From NCBI GenBank assembly GCA_021788095.1, contig JAJYLB010000015.1, positions 1 to 64,000 of the forward strand: DNA of 64,000 bases, given 5' to 3'. Source of the DNA: Acidobacteriota bacterium (GTDB lineage: Bacteria > Acidobacteriota > Terriglobia > Acidiferrales > UBA7541). The notes beneath the pieces were generated by a model. It made no database searches, had not been told where the DNA came from, and worked only from the letters and a program-made list of their open reading frames with translations. Position numbers and translations under genes: made by a program. Shown piece by piece: positions 42,001-52,200 of this stretch (the stretch's first letter is position 1; each line of letters begins with the position of its first letter).

Positions 42001-43461
42001 ATGTTAGAAGACTGGGCCAATCTGGCGCTGGATACGGCGGCGGTGCGTGGAGCAACCTACGCCGATGCGCGAGCCATCGAGCTGCGCCAGAGGGAGCTTT
42101 CCACCAAGAACGGCCAGGTAGGCACGCTGGTCGAGGGGGAATCGCTCGGCCTGGGCGTGCGCGCCATCGCCGACGGCGCGTGGGGCTTCGCTTCGACCGA
42201 CCGGCTGACGAAAACCGGCGTGGAACGCTGCGCCGCCGAAGCGGTGGCTATCGCGCGGGCTTCGGCGCTCGCCAAGCGGCACGACGTGGTGCTCGCCCCC
42301 GAGGAGTCCTACGTCGATACCTGGCAATCGCCTTTCGTCAAGGATCCCTTCCGCATTCCGGTGGACCGCCAAATCGCCCTCCTTCTCGAAGCCGATGCCG
42401 CGATGCGGGAAGTCGCCGGAGTGACGCTGGCGGAAGCGGGGATGACGTTCCGGCGGCTCGAGCAGTGGTTCGCTTCGACGGCGGGCTCACGCATTCACCA
42501 GGTGAAGATGCAGTCGGGAGCCGGGATCGTGGCGTCGTCGTTCGCCGAAGACGAGCTGCAGAAGCGGTCCTATCCCTCGAGCTTCGGCGGCCAACACGCC
42601 CTGCGCGGCTACGAACTGGTTGAGGATCTCGACCTGGGCGGGAACGCGCGCCGGGTGGCGGAAGAGGCGGTGGCCTTGCACAAGGCGGCGCAGTGTCCCG
42701 AAGGCGTGCGCACGGTGCTGCTCGACGGCTCGCAAGTCGGCTTGCAAATCCACGAGTCGATCGGCCATCCGATCGAGCTGGACCGCGTGTTGGGGATGGA
42801 AGCGAACTTCGCGGGGACCAGTTTCCTCACCCTCGATAAGCTCCACTCGCTCCGCTACGCCTCCGAGCACGTTACCGTGGTGGCCGACGCGCGGCTCGAG
42901 CACGGCCCCGGCCTCGGCACGTTCGGTTACGATGACGAGGGCGTGCCCGCCCAGCGGACCTACATCGTGAAGGATGGCGAGTTCGCGGGCTACCTCACTT
43001 CCCGGGAAACGGCGGCGGCGGTGGGCGAAAAGCGCTCGAACGGCACGATGCGCGCCGAATCGTGGAACCGCCTGCCCCTTATCCGCATGACCAATATCAG
43101 CATCCTGCCTGGCCCCTGGAAGCTGGACGACTTGATTGCTGACACCGAGGACGGCCTCTACATGGAAACCAACCGGTCGTGGTCGATCGACGACCGCCGT
43201 TACCACTTCCAGTTCGGCACCGAAATCGGCTGGGAAATCAAGGGCGGTAAGAAAACCCGGATGATCAAGAACCCCAGCTATAGCGGCATTACCACCGAGT
43301 TTTGGAATAGTTGTGACGCCGTATGCTCGCGCGACTTCTGGACGCTTTGGGGCACGCCAAACTGCGGGAAGGGGCAGCCCATGCAGACGATGGGCACCGG
43401 CCACGGCGCCTCGCCGGCGCGCTTCCGCAACGTCCGCGTGGGCGTCGCTTTTTCGCGCTAA
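42001..43461 (+). CDS. tldD: TldD-family metalloprotease
   Basis: HESIGHPIELDR metal-binding motif; Asn/Gly-rich TldD C-terminus. Confidence 0.92.
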   Translation: MLEDWANLALDTAAVRGATYADARAIELRQRELSTKNGQVGTLVEGESLGLGVRAIADGAWGFASTDRLTKTGVERCAAEAVAIARASALAKRHDVVLAPEESYVDTWQSPFVKDPFRIPVDRQIALLLEADAAMREVAGVTLAEAGMTFRRLEQWFASTAGSRIHQVKMQSGAGIVASSFAEDELQKRSYPSSFGGQHALRGYELVEDLDLGGNARRVAEEAVALHKAAQCPEGVRTVLLDGSQVGLQIHESIGHPIELDRVLGMEANFAGTSFLTLDKLHSLRYASEHVTVVADARLEHGPGLGTFGYDDEGVPAQRTYIVKDGEFAGYLTSRETAAAVGEKRSNGTMRAESWNRLPLIRMTNISILPGPWKLDDLIADTEDGLYMETNRSWSIDDRRYHFQFGTEIGWEIKGGKKTRMIKNPSYSGITTEFWNSCDAVCSRDFWTLWGTPNCGKGQPMQTMGTGHGASPARFRNVRVGVAFSR

Positions 43462-43483
43462 AGGGAGCGGAGCCGGAAACCTC

Positions 43484-44917
43484 ATGCCCGTTCGCAAACA
43501 GACCGCGAAGAAGGCCGGCCGAAAAGCGGCCTCCCGAAACGCGCGCCAGCCGGTGCGCGCGCCGGCGATCGCGGCCGAGCATCTGGTGCCGCGGCGGGAG
43601 CTGGAGCGAATCGCCGAGCGCGTGTTCCGGGCGAGCCCGGCCGAAGAGACCGAAGTCACGATCGAAGCCACCACCGACGCGCTGACCCGCTTCGCGAACA
43701 ACATGATTCACCAAAACGTCGCCGAGCGCGGGTTGTCGGTCTCCGTCCGCGCGGTGGTAGACGGGCGCACGGCCCGCGCCACGACCAACAAGACCGATGA
43801 CGAGTCGCTCGCGCGCGTGGCTCGCGCGGCGGCGGATTTGGCGCGCTGGCAGCCGCCGACCCCGGATCTGCTGCCGATGCTCGGCCGGCAGAAGCTCCCG
43901 GCCGTCAAGCGCTATTTCAAGGCGACGGCCGAAGCGACGCCGGAGCTCCGCGCGCGGGCGGTGGTCGGCGTGGTCGAGCTGGCGCGGGAGCGGCGGCAAA
44001 CCGCGGCGGGCATTTTCTCAACCGGGGTTTCGCAGTCGGTTCTGGCCAACTCCCGCGGCCTCTTCGCCGCCTACGAGCAGACGCGCGCGGAATTTTCCGT
44101 CACGATCCTCGAGGGAGACAGTTCGGGTTGGGCCAAGGCGAATTTCGGCGACATAGCTCTGGTCGAGCCGGGCGCGCTCGCCGATCGCTCCAGCCGGAAA
44201 GCCGCCGAGGCGCGCCAGCCGCGCGAAGCGCCTGCCGGTCATTACACCGTGATTCTCGAACCGGCGGCCGTGCTCGATCTGGTCGGCTTCCTTTTCTACG
44301 ATTTTTCGGCGACCGCGGTCGAGGACAAACGCTCCTGCCTCACCGACCGTATGGGAAGGAAAATCTTCGGCGACAACATCACGGTGTGGGACGACGTCCA
44401 CCACCCCCTGCAAAGCGGTCCGCCCTTCGACGGAGAGGGTGTGCCGCGGGAAAAGGTATTGCTGGTGGATCGCGGCGTGCCGAAATCGCTCGTCTACTCG
44501 CGTGGCGCGGCGAAGCGGCTCAAGTCGAAGCCCACCGGCCACGGGTTGCCGCTGCCCAACGAATGGGGGGAAGCGCCGCTGAACCTGGTTTTCGCCGGAG
44601 GCCGCACTTCCGTCGAGCAGATGATCGCGTCCACGGATCGGGGCATTCTCGTCACCCGCTTCTGGTACATTCGCGAAGTCGATCCTTACCGGAAGATCCT
44701 TACGGGAATGACGCGCGACGGCACCTTCCTCGTCGAAAACGGCAAGGTAGCGGGCGCCGTCAAGAATTTCCGGTTCAATCAGAGCATCCTCGAGATGCTG
44801 GCTTCGGTCGAGGCGCTCGGGCCGGCGGTGCGCTCGGCGGGCGAGGAGTCGTTCGAGATGGTCGTCCCCGCGATGAAGGTCCGCAACTTCCACTTCAGCG
44901 AAGTCACCAAGTTCTGA
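43484..44917 (+). CDS. pmbA: TldE/PmbA-family protein
   Basis: Homologous architecture immediately downstream of tldD; GGRTSVEQMIASTDRGILVTRFWYIREVDP. Confidence 0.88.
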   Translation: MPVRKQTAKKAGRKAASRNARQPVRAPAIAAEHLVPRRELERIAERVFRASPAEETEVTIEATTDALTRFANNMIHQNVAERGLSVSVRAVVDGRTARATTNKTDDESLARVARAAADLARWQPPTPDLLPMLGRQKLPAVKRYFKATAEATPELRARAVVGVVELARERRQTAAGIFSTGVSQSVLANSRGLFAAYEQTRAEFSVTILEGDSSGWAKANFGDIALVEPGALADRSSRKAAEARQPREAPAGHYTVILEPAAVLDLVGFLFYDFSATAVEDKRSCLTDRMGRKIFGDNITVWDDVHHPLQSGPPFDGEGVPREKVLLVDRGVPKSLVYSRGAAKRLKSKPTGHGLPLPNEWGEAPLNLVFAGGRTSVEQMIASTDRGILVTRFWYIREVDPYRKILTGMTRDGTFLVENGKVAGAVKNFRFNQSILEMLASVEALGPAVRSAGEESFEMVVPAMKVRNFHFSEVTKF

Positions 44918-45788
44918 GGTCCAGCAGCAGCCGGTACGCTTCCCGCTTGGAGAGGCCGAGTTCGCGAGCAGCTCGCTTGAGCGCGGCCTTGCGGTCGCGG
45001 CCTTCGCGTTCGAGCTGGGCCACGCGGCTGGCGAGCGAGTCGCCCAGATTGTCAGCGGCAGGCTGCGGCGCCGCTGTGGTATTTCGCAGCGCGTCGTCGG
45101 CGGAAGCGACGACCAGCGTGATCTCGCCTCGGGGGGCGTGGCGCTCGAAGTGCGCCGCGAGTTCCGCGAGCCGCCCGCGCCGGAACTCCTCATGCAGCTT
45201 CGTCAGTTCCCGCGCCACGACTGCTTTGCGGTCGCCCAGAACCTCCCGCGCGGCTCGGAGCGAGGCCAGGAGCCTGTGCGGGGCTTCGTAAAGAATCATC
45301 GTGCGATTTTCCCCGGCCAGCTCCCGCAGCTTGCGCGCCCGCTCGCCCGCGCGCGCCGGCAGGAAGCCCACGAAGAGGAACTCACTCGCTTCGAGCCCCG
45401 AAGCCGCCAGAGCCGCGACGAGGGCCGAGGGGCCGGGAACGGGGATGACGGAAATTTCGCGTTCCACGCATAGGGAAACGAGGTGAAGGCCGGGATCGGA
45501 GATGAGCGGCATGCCGGCATCGCTCACCAGAGCGACGCTTGCCCCGGCTTCGAGCCGGTCGAGCAGTTCTCGGGCGCGCTCGCGCTCGTTATGCTCGTGG
45601 TAGCTGACGAGCCCGCGGTCGATTCCGTGGCGGACGAGCAGCTTGCGCGTCTGCCGCGTGTCTTCGCAGGCAACGACGGCGGCTTCGCGCAGCACCCGCA
45701 GCGCGCGCAGGGAAATGTCCTCGAGATTGCCTATGGGCGTGGCCACTAGATACAGCCGGCCGCGCGGAGATGTGGCTTCGCCGTGCAT
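44904..45788 (-). CDS. rsmI: 16S rRNA 2'-O-ribose C1402 methyltransferase
   Basis: GRLYLVATPIGNLEDISLRALRVL...ACEDTRQTRKLL...SDAGMPLISDPG. Confidence 0.94.
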   Translation of the reverse strand: MHGEATSPRGRLYLVATPIGNLEDISLRALRVLREAAVVACEDTRQTRKLLVRHGIDRGLVSYHEHNERERARELLDRLEAGASVALVSDAGMPLISDPGLHLVSLCVEREISVIPVPGPSALVAALAASGLEASEFLFVGFLPARAGERARKLRELAGENRTMILYEAPHRLLASLRAAREVLGDRKAVVARELTKLHEEFRRGRLAELAAHFERHAPRGEITLVVASADDALRNTTAAPQPAADNLGDSLASRVAQLEREGRDRKAALKRAARELGLSKREAYRLLLDLRTW

Positions 45789-45867
45789 GGTCCGACGCGA
45801 GTCTAACACCGTTCTCCTTATCCCTCGCCGTAAGTCCACGGACCGGCCCCAGTCATCTCCTCTCCTG

Positions 45868-45893
45868 GTAGGGGCACGCTGCCGCGTGCCCCA
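45868..45893. repeat. GTAGGGGCACG hairpin (family D, degenerate right arm)
   Basis: GTAGGGGCACGCTGCCGCGTGCCCCAC. Confidence 0.5.
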
Positions 45894-46017
45894 CGCTGCC
45901 GGGTTCCCCCGTCGCCCGGCGGGCTCGGGGCGCCCCTCGCAAGCGCCTGCCGTCAAACGCCTTCCCCGGCGTGGTACGATAAATGCCAGAGGGAAGCGCC
46001 GAGCAAGGAGGGCTGGT

Positions 46018-46332
46018 TTGCCGCTGTACGAATACGAGTGCTCCGTCTGCCATCATCGCTTTGAAAAGATCGAGTCGTTCTCGGCGCCTGCCGAGCAGCA
46101 ATGCCCGAAATGCGGGGAAACCGCTAAGCGCTTGCTCGCCGCGCCGGCAATCCAATTCAAAGGATCGGGGTGGTACGTCACGGACTACGCGCGCAAGAGT
46201 TCGAGCGACTCGGCCAGCACGAGCGAGCACAAGACTTCGAAGCCGGCCTCGGGCGACGGCGCCGGCGGGGATAAGAAACCCGCCGCCGAGAAGCCCGCGG
46301 CGCAAAAGAAGAGCGGAGACGGTTCCAGCTAG
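46018..46332 (+). CDS. FmdB-family zinc-ribbon protein
   Basis: TTG start; LPLYEYECSVCHHRFEKIESFSAPAEQQCPKCGETAKRL with CxxC...CxxC. Confidence 0.88.
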   Translation: MPLYEYECSVCHHRFEKIESFSAPAEQQCPKCGETAKRLLAAPAIQFKGSGWYVTDYARKSSSDSASTSEHKTSKPASGDGAGGDKKPAAEKPAAQKKSGDGSS

Positions 46333-47225
46333 ATTTTCAGGTCGCGCAGCCATGCGCGGAAACTCGAGCCCAACTCGCCATCGGCGAGCGCCAGCTCCAC
46401 CGTCGCTTCGAGGAAGCCCAGTTTATCGCCTGCGTCGTACGCCTTGCCCTGGCACACGTAAGCCCACAAGGTGCGTTCCCTGGCCAGTTGCCGCAGCGCG
46501 TCGGTGAGCTGAATTTCCCCGCCGCGGCCGGGCTTGGTTCGCTCGAGATAGCCGAAGATTTCCGGCGGCAAGAGATAGCGGCCAACGATGCTGAGCGTCG
46601 AAGGCGCCTCGTCGGGCGCGGGTTTCTCCACTAGATCGCGGATCCGATAGAGTTGGCGCCCGTCCCGCTCGATCGGCGGATCGTGATCGATGATGCCGTA
46701 GAGGGAGACTTGCTCCCTCGGGACGGGAGCGGCGGCGATCGCTCCGTCGCCCGTAGCCTCGTAGATTTCGACAAGCTGGCGCGTGGCCGGTTGCGGCCCG
46801 GTCATCACCACGTCGCCCAGCAACACCGCGAAAGGCTCGTCGCCAACCAGATCGCGCGCCTGCAGCACGGCGTGGCCGAGTCCCAGCGGCTCCTGCTGCC
46901 GCACGCTACGGAGGCGAGCGAGGCCGGCAAGCCGGCGCATCGCTTCCGCGAGGCTCGCTTTTCCCTTGCTTTCGAGAAAGCTTTCGAGTTCGGGCGCGCG
47001 GTCGAAATGATCTTCCATGGCGCTCTTGCCGCGGCTGGTGACGAGAACGACGTCCTCGATTCCCGAAGCGACGCACTCCTCCACCGCATACTGGATGAGC
47101 GGCTTGTCTACGAGCGCCAGCATCTCCTTCGGTATGGCTTTGGTGGCAGGCAGGAATCGCGTGCCCAGCCCCGCCGAAGGCAGGACCGCTTTCCTCACCG
47201 GCTTGGAACGAGCGTTCATCGGCAC
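46329..47225 (-). CDS. galU: UTP-glucose-1-phosphate uridylyltransferase
   Basis: RKAVLPSAGLGTRFLPATKAIPKEMLALVDKPLIQYAVEE. Confidence 0.95.
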   Translation of the reverse strand: MPMNARSKPVRKAVLPSAGLGTRFLPATKAIPKEMLALVDKPLIQYAVEECVASGIEDVVLVTSRGKSAMEDHFDRAPELESFLESKGKASLAEAMRRLAGLARLRSVRQQEPLGLGHAVLQARDLVGDEPFAVLLGDVVMTGPQPATRQLVEIYEATGDGAIAAAPVPREQVSLYGIIDHDPPIERDGRQLYRIRDLVEKPAPDEAPSTLSIVGRYLLPPEIFGYLERTKPGRGGEIQLTDALRQLARERTLWAYVCQGKAYDAGDKLGFLEATVELALADGELGSSFRAWLRDLKI

Positions 47226-47410
47226 GCGCCGCCGACATGCACCTTACCGGCTTCTCGGTCGCGGGTCAAACGGAAGACCGTTTCACGCCAAGGCGCCAAG
47301 ACGCCAAGCGCCGCGGGTTTCCCCGGCGGAAAAGGCAAGAGGGCTGCGGGCGGGACGCCCGCACCACAGGGGTCGCGAAGGCGCGTGCTAGGATAGCCAA
47401 GGAGGGAGGC

Positions 47411-48535
47411 ATGAGTCGCGACGCGCGCATTCTCGGGATCGAGTCTTCCTGCGACGAAACGGCGGCGGCGGTGGTGTCGAACGGCCGCGTCGTGCTCTCG
47501 AGCGTCATCGCCTCGCAAATCGACGTGCACCGTAAATACGGCGGCGTGGTGCCCGAGCTGGCTTCGCGCGAGCATTTGCGGCGAATCGTTCCCGTCGTGC
47601 GCGAAGCGCTCGACCGCGCCGGTCTGGGCCCGGGCGACGTCGCGGCCATCGGCGTAACGAGCGGGCCCGGACTCATCGGTTCGCTCCTCGTCGGCGTGAC
47701 GTATGGCAAGGCGCTGGCCCAGGCGCTTGGCAAGCCGCTCGTCGCCGTGAACCACCTCGAAGGCCACGTGCGCGCGGTTATCCTCGAAGCGCTTGGCGCG
47801 GGCCGCGAACCCGAACTCCCGGCGGTTTGCCTGATCGTCTCGGGCGGCCACACCGTGCTCTACGCGGTCGAGCGGGCCGAACCGGGCGCCATCGAAGCGG
47901 TGCGGTTCCGGTACGGGCGCCTGGGCCAGACGCGCGACGATGCCGCGGGAGAAGCCTACGACAAAGTGGCCAAGATGCTCGCTCTGGGCTATCCCGGCGG
48001 CCCGGTGATCGACGCGCTTTCCGGTTCCGGCGACGCGACCGCGATACGCTTTGGCGAGCCCAAAATGAAGGGCAATCCCTACGACTTCAGTTTCAGCGGA
48101 ATCAAGACGGCCGTGCTCTACCACCTCCGTGCGCATCCGGAACTCGAGCCGGAAATTCGCGCGCGCCTAGCGGCGCTCGGGGAAGGGAAGCGGAAAGCAG
48201 CCGAGCTGCGGCCGCTCTCGAGCGCGCCTACGCTCGATCTGGTCGCCAGCTTTCAGCGAGCGGTCGTCTCGAATCTCGTCTCGAAAACGCTCGGCGCGGC
48301 CGAGCAGAACGCGGCGCGATCCGTGCTCGTCTCCGGCGGCGTCGCGGCGAATCGGGAGCTGCGAAAGACGTTCGAGCGCGAGGCGAACCGGCGCGGCATC
48401 GCCGTGTTTTTTCCGAGCTTGGCCCTTTCCACCGACAACGCCGCCATGATCGCGGCGGCGGCTTATCCGCGCCTGCTGGCCGGGGAATACGCGAGCGAGA
48501 CTCTGAACGCCGAAGCGGTGCTCCCGCTCGCCTGA
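47411..48535 (+). CDS. tsaD: tRNA N6-adenosine threonylcarbamoyltransferase
   Basis: ILGIESSCDETAAAVV; HLEGHVRA; CLIVSGGHT; GGVAANRELR. Confidence 0.97.
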   Translation: MSRDARILGIESSCDETAAAVVSNGRVVLSSVIASQIDVHRKYGGVVPELASREHLRRIVPVVREALDRAGLGPGDVAAIGVTSGPGLIGSLLVGVTYGKALAQALGKPLVAVNHLEGHVRAVILEALGAGREPELPAVCLIVSGGHTVLYAVERAEPGAIEAVRFRYGRLGQTRDDAAGEAYDKVAKMLALGYPGGPVIDALSGSGDATAIRFGEPKMKGNPYDFSFSGIKTAVLYHLRAHPELEPEIRARLAALGEGKRKAAELRPLSSAPTLDLVASFQRAVVSNLVSKTLGAAEQNAARSVLVSGGVAANRELRKTFEREANRRGIAVFFPSLALSTDNAAMIAAAAYPRLLAGEYASETLNAEAVLPLA

Positions 48536-48550
48536 CGTGTCGAGAAGCCG

Positions 48551-48590
48551 TAGGAAAATCCAGTTAAGGAAATTCGGATTAGGAAAATCC
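48551..48590. promoter_or_regulatory. Three phased direct repeats AGGAAAATCC / AGGAAATTCG / AGGAAAATCC (candidate operator)
   Basis: Repeats at 48552-48561, 48567-48576, 48581-48590, directly upstream of a -35 box. Confidence 0.5.
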
Positions 48591-48593
48591 GGC

Positions 48594-48622
48594 TTGACAA
48601 GCTTCGACCGGGAGCGTATACA
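48594..48622 (+). promoter_or_regulatory. Near-consensus sigma70-type promoter TTGACA-N17-TATACA
   Basis: TTGACA 48594-48599, 17-nt spacer, TATACA 48617-48622. Confidence 0.65.
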
Positions 48623-48633
48623 CCCGCATACCG

Positions 48634-48965
48634 ATGGCGGACCGCTCCAGGCTGCACCGAAAAATACGTGTCGCGGCAGGTCCGCTAGCAGCCGTCTTCT
48701 TGCTTGCTTCGTGCTCCTCGGGCCGGCAGGGAGCCCGGACGCGCAAGACCCTCATCGAGGTTGGCCTTCCCCCCGCGGCGCCTGCCGGCGGCCAAATTCA
48801 TAGCATCAACGCCGAAAAGTCATTCCAGGGATTCGAGGGAGCGGGTTACTTTGGGTCTCATTGGATGGGCACCTACGCGTCCTCTACGAGATCGCGGCAA
48901 CGTCGGCCCGGCGTCCAGCTTCATCGGCTGCCGCGCGTCGCTAGCGTCGTGTCACCGGAATGGGC
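48634..48965 (+). pseudogene. Probable truncated secreted lipoprotein/enzyme remnant
   Basis: Signal with lipobox FLLASCSSG, then INAEKSFQGFEGAGYFGSHW; reading frame becomes low-complexity Arg/Ser and runs into palindromic repeat sequence. Confidence 0.4.
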
Positions 48966-49084
48966 GGCATTTGTCTTCGGGGGTCGGAGCTTGAGCTCCG
49001 ACATCCAGTCCGCCGATTCATCAGGGGTTTCAACCCATGAAGGCGCGCCCGAGATATGACAGGCAGTTCTGGGACACGACACTG

Positions 49085-49202
49085 GAAGCTATTGCAGAAC
49101 CTTCTCGGGGTCTGCTTCAGGGGCTGAAGCCCCTGCTTTTCAGCCGCTTTTTGTCGGAGCTGAAGCTCCGACCCCCGAAGGCGGCGGTTTTGCGATGACT
49201 TC
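49085..49202. repeat. Palindromic intergenic repeat family B, copy 2 (118 bp)
   Basis: GAAGCTATTGCAGAACC...GGTTTTGCGATGACTTC; internal GGGGCTGAAGCCCC and GTCGGAGCTGAAGCTCCGAC. Confidence 0.7.
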
Positions 49203-49237
49203 TCGGCCAAGGGTTTCATTCTCCTTGGGGGGTACGA

Positions 49238-52200
49238 ATGCGCTGGCGGATATTCTCGGTCATTCTCTTTGGCGTTCTTTCGCTCTTCGCGGCCAGCCGG
49301 CCGTCTCCGCCCGCCACTCGTGGCGCGGTACGGGTCGTTCCGTGGGCTATCGAGAACGCGTTCCAACCAGGCCAGATGCTCGTCGACACGAATGGCAACG
49401 GCATTCCCGATTTTCTGGCCGGCCACGTCGTCGTGCCCGACCAGCCCACCGCGCCGGAGAATGCCGCCGCGGCGAATCTGGCGGCGCGGCTGGCGTATGG
49501 CGTCACGGGTCTCACGTTGCCCGTGGTGGTGACGAAGCCGGAGGACGGAACGGAAAAAGGCCCCAAGTTCTTCGTCGGCGCTGGCTCCATGCCCTCCTCG
49601 GCCTCGGCAGCTCTCGCTCCGCTCACGGCCCTCCTCGGCACGGGTGAGGGTGGAGTATTCCTGGCGGGCGACATCGATTTGGCTGTTGTCGGGAGCGATG
49701 CTCCGGGCTTGCTCGCCGCAGCTGACGATTTCGCCTCCCATGCGCCCTACCAGTGGGCCATGCCGGGAGAAACGATTGGCGCGATTGCCCAGCGAGTGAA
49801 CGCGCTCCTCTCCGCGGCGAAACTCAAGGCCACAGCTCGGCTCCTCGGCCTCAGCTACGTGGACCGGGAGCCTGGGATCCGTCGCGCGATTTTGAGCGTC
49901 TCCGGTACCGCCTCCGCTGCGGCGGTCCGCAAGGCTCTGACACCGGAGGGAAAACCGCCCTTGCGGTTCGCCGCGGTGAAGGAGCTCGTGATTCTCGTGA
50001 GCGCGCAGCCGCAGGTGGGCGGGGTGAGGGAACTGCTGCGTCTAGCGGGCGCGCAGCCGCCCATGACCTTGACGAACCCGGTTCCGATGGCCCTGCCGCC
50101 GGCAGGGCCGATGCCGGCGAGCGCGCCGAAGCCGCTCGATCTAGGCCAGTTGTATACGATCAAAGGGCTGCTGGGAGGGTCGGCGAAACTGCCGATTCCC
50201 AGCGCGGTGGTTTCGCGGCTCTACGTGCCGGCGGGAGCAGCCGGAGTGGCCATGGCTAATCTCGCGGCCCGCATCGGGCTGGAAACGACCGGGATCTCGT
50301 TCCCGCTCGCTTACGTCCCGAGCGGTGTTTCCTCGGCTCAGGTACCGGCGCAAGCTGTGGTCGCCGCCGATTCGGGACTAGGCAAACAGCTCATGGCAGA
50401 ACTCGGGAGCGCGAAGGACCAGCGCGGAAATCCGTTTGGAAAAGAGATTTTCGAGCCGCTCGCTCCGGGAGAAGGCGAAATCCGGTCGATCGACAATGCT
50501 TTCGGCAAGCATTCCGCGCTGCTGGTGCGCGGCGACGCAGCCGGCCAGACCGCTGCGCTCGATTACGCCGCCGGCCGCCTGCCCTTCCTTTGGCAACCGG
50601 ATAAGCGCTACGAATCGACTGACGAAATCCGCTACGACTTGCATCGCTTCTTCTCGCTGCGGTCGTCGTCGGGGCAAGCCGCCGCCGCGCTTTACCATTT
50701 CGAGCGGTGGGCGAAGCAAGCGGAGGCGGCGAAAGCCAAGCCCACCTCGATCGACGCGACCGTCTACGTCGATAAGGCCGATCTCAAGCTGGCTTCCTTT
50801 CTCCAAAGCCGGATCGAGCAAGCGGCGCCGGGAGCGAAAGTCGCCGTCCATGCGGGCAGCCTGCACGCCGGCCTGAAATGTTGCGCGAGCGACCCGCCAC
50901 TCCACTACGTTTCGCGACGTCAGCCTTTCGTCCAGGCCAAGCCAACGTTTACCGACGACTTCACCATTCCCTGGGAAGGCGGGCGGCTGCTCGATGCGGT
51001 TCGCAAAGCGGCCCCGGGAATCGTTCGCGGCCAGCCGGCGGACTTGCGCGCCGAGGTCAGCGAAGGGCCCGCGGAGCGCCGCAAGCTCCAAACACAGCTC
51101 GAACAGATCTTGACCGCCGCGGGAGCCGACCCGAACAAGTCGCGAGTCGAGGTGCTTTGCGCCTACAAGCCGGGCTATAGCTGGCTGATGGACGAAATCG
51201 CGCCGGCGCTCAAAGGCAAGCCGGTTTCGCGCATCGCGATCGAATTCCAGCCGGACGTCGATCGCGAGGGCACCAGCCTGCTCTATTCGAAATCGCGCTG
51301 GCTGCAGGAACTCTATCCGGTGGACGAGATGCTGTCCCGCGAGCTGCGCCTTCCGCTCAAGAATGTTCGGTTCGAGGAGATGAAAGGCGCGAGCGGACCG
51401 ACCTACCGCGTACACGTTTACGGCGCCGGAGGAAGCGAGCTGCTCTCACGCGAATTCACGGTGCACACCTCCGTCCGGCCGTACAGCGCCGAATTCCCGC
51501 AATACGATCGCGTCCAGGTGGACACGGGATGGGTTCACCTGGTCTCCGGCGGGAAGCCGCTGCTTAACCAGCGGGTCGAGACCGACGTCGAGATGTTCTG
51601 GGACCACTACCAGAAGATCACCCTGCCCCGGCTCTTCCACTTCGTCATGAAGCAGAACGGCGGCAAGGTCCTTCCCGAATACCAGCCGCTCTTCGATACC
51701 TTGCTCCTGCAGATCCATTTGAGCGAACCCGATTATGCACTCGGCTGGGAGCACCAGCGCATTTCGTCGCTCGACGCGCTCGAAGAGGACACCCTCTATT
51801 CCACATCCAATTTTTTCTACATGATGGGCACGCTCGACTCGACCGGCATTTTCGACTACATGGGACGCGTCATCCCCGTGGTTTATCCCTCCGCCGAGGG
51901 TAAGGACGGGCGCGTCACGATCGAGTTCTTCGCGAAAGACGGGCCCCATCCCCTCGCCGACCTGAAGTGGACGGACGCGGCGGGCCGCCGGTACGAGGAA
52001 GAGCGCGACTTGCCGGCGTTGCGATTGGGCATGCCTCGGCTTGTCGCCGCTCGCGTCCGTTCCGGCGCGCCGGGAGTCGAAGAGCTGACGTGGGAACTCG
52101 CCGCGGACGCCCGCGAGGACCGCTACCGGGATTGGATACGGATCGAGCAGGCGGACCGCGTCGAGCACACGATGTTTTCCGTCGAGCAAGCCGGCGGCCA

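Noticed and set aside
42001-44917. tldD/pmbA as maturation proteases of the lasso system
   Set aside because: These are generally conserved genes about 14 kb away in an unrelated context; no evidence of linkage.
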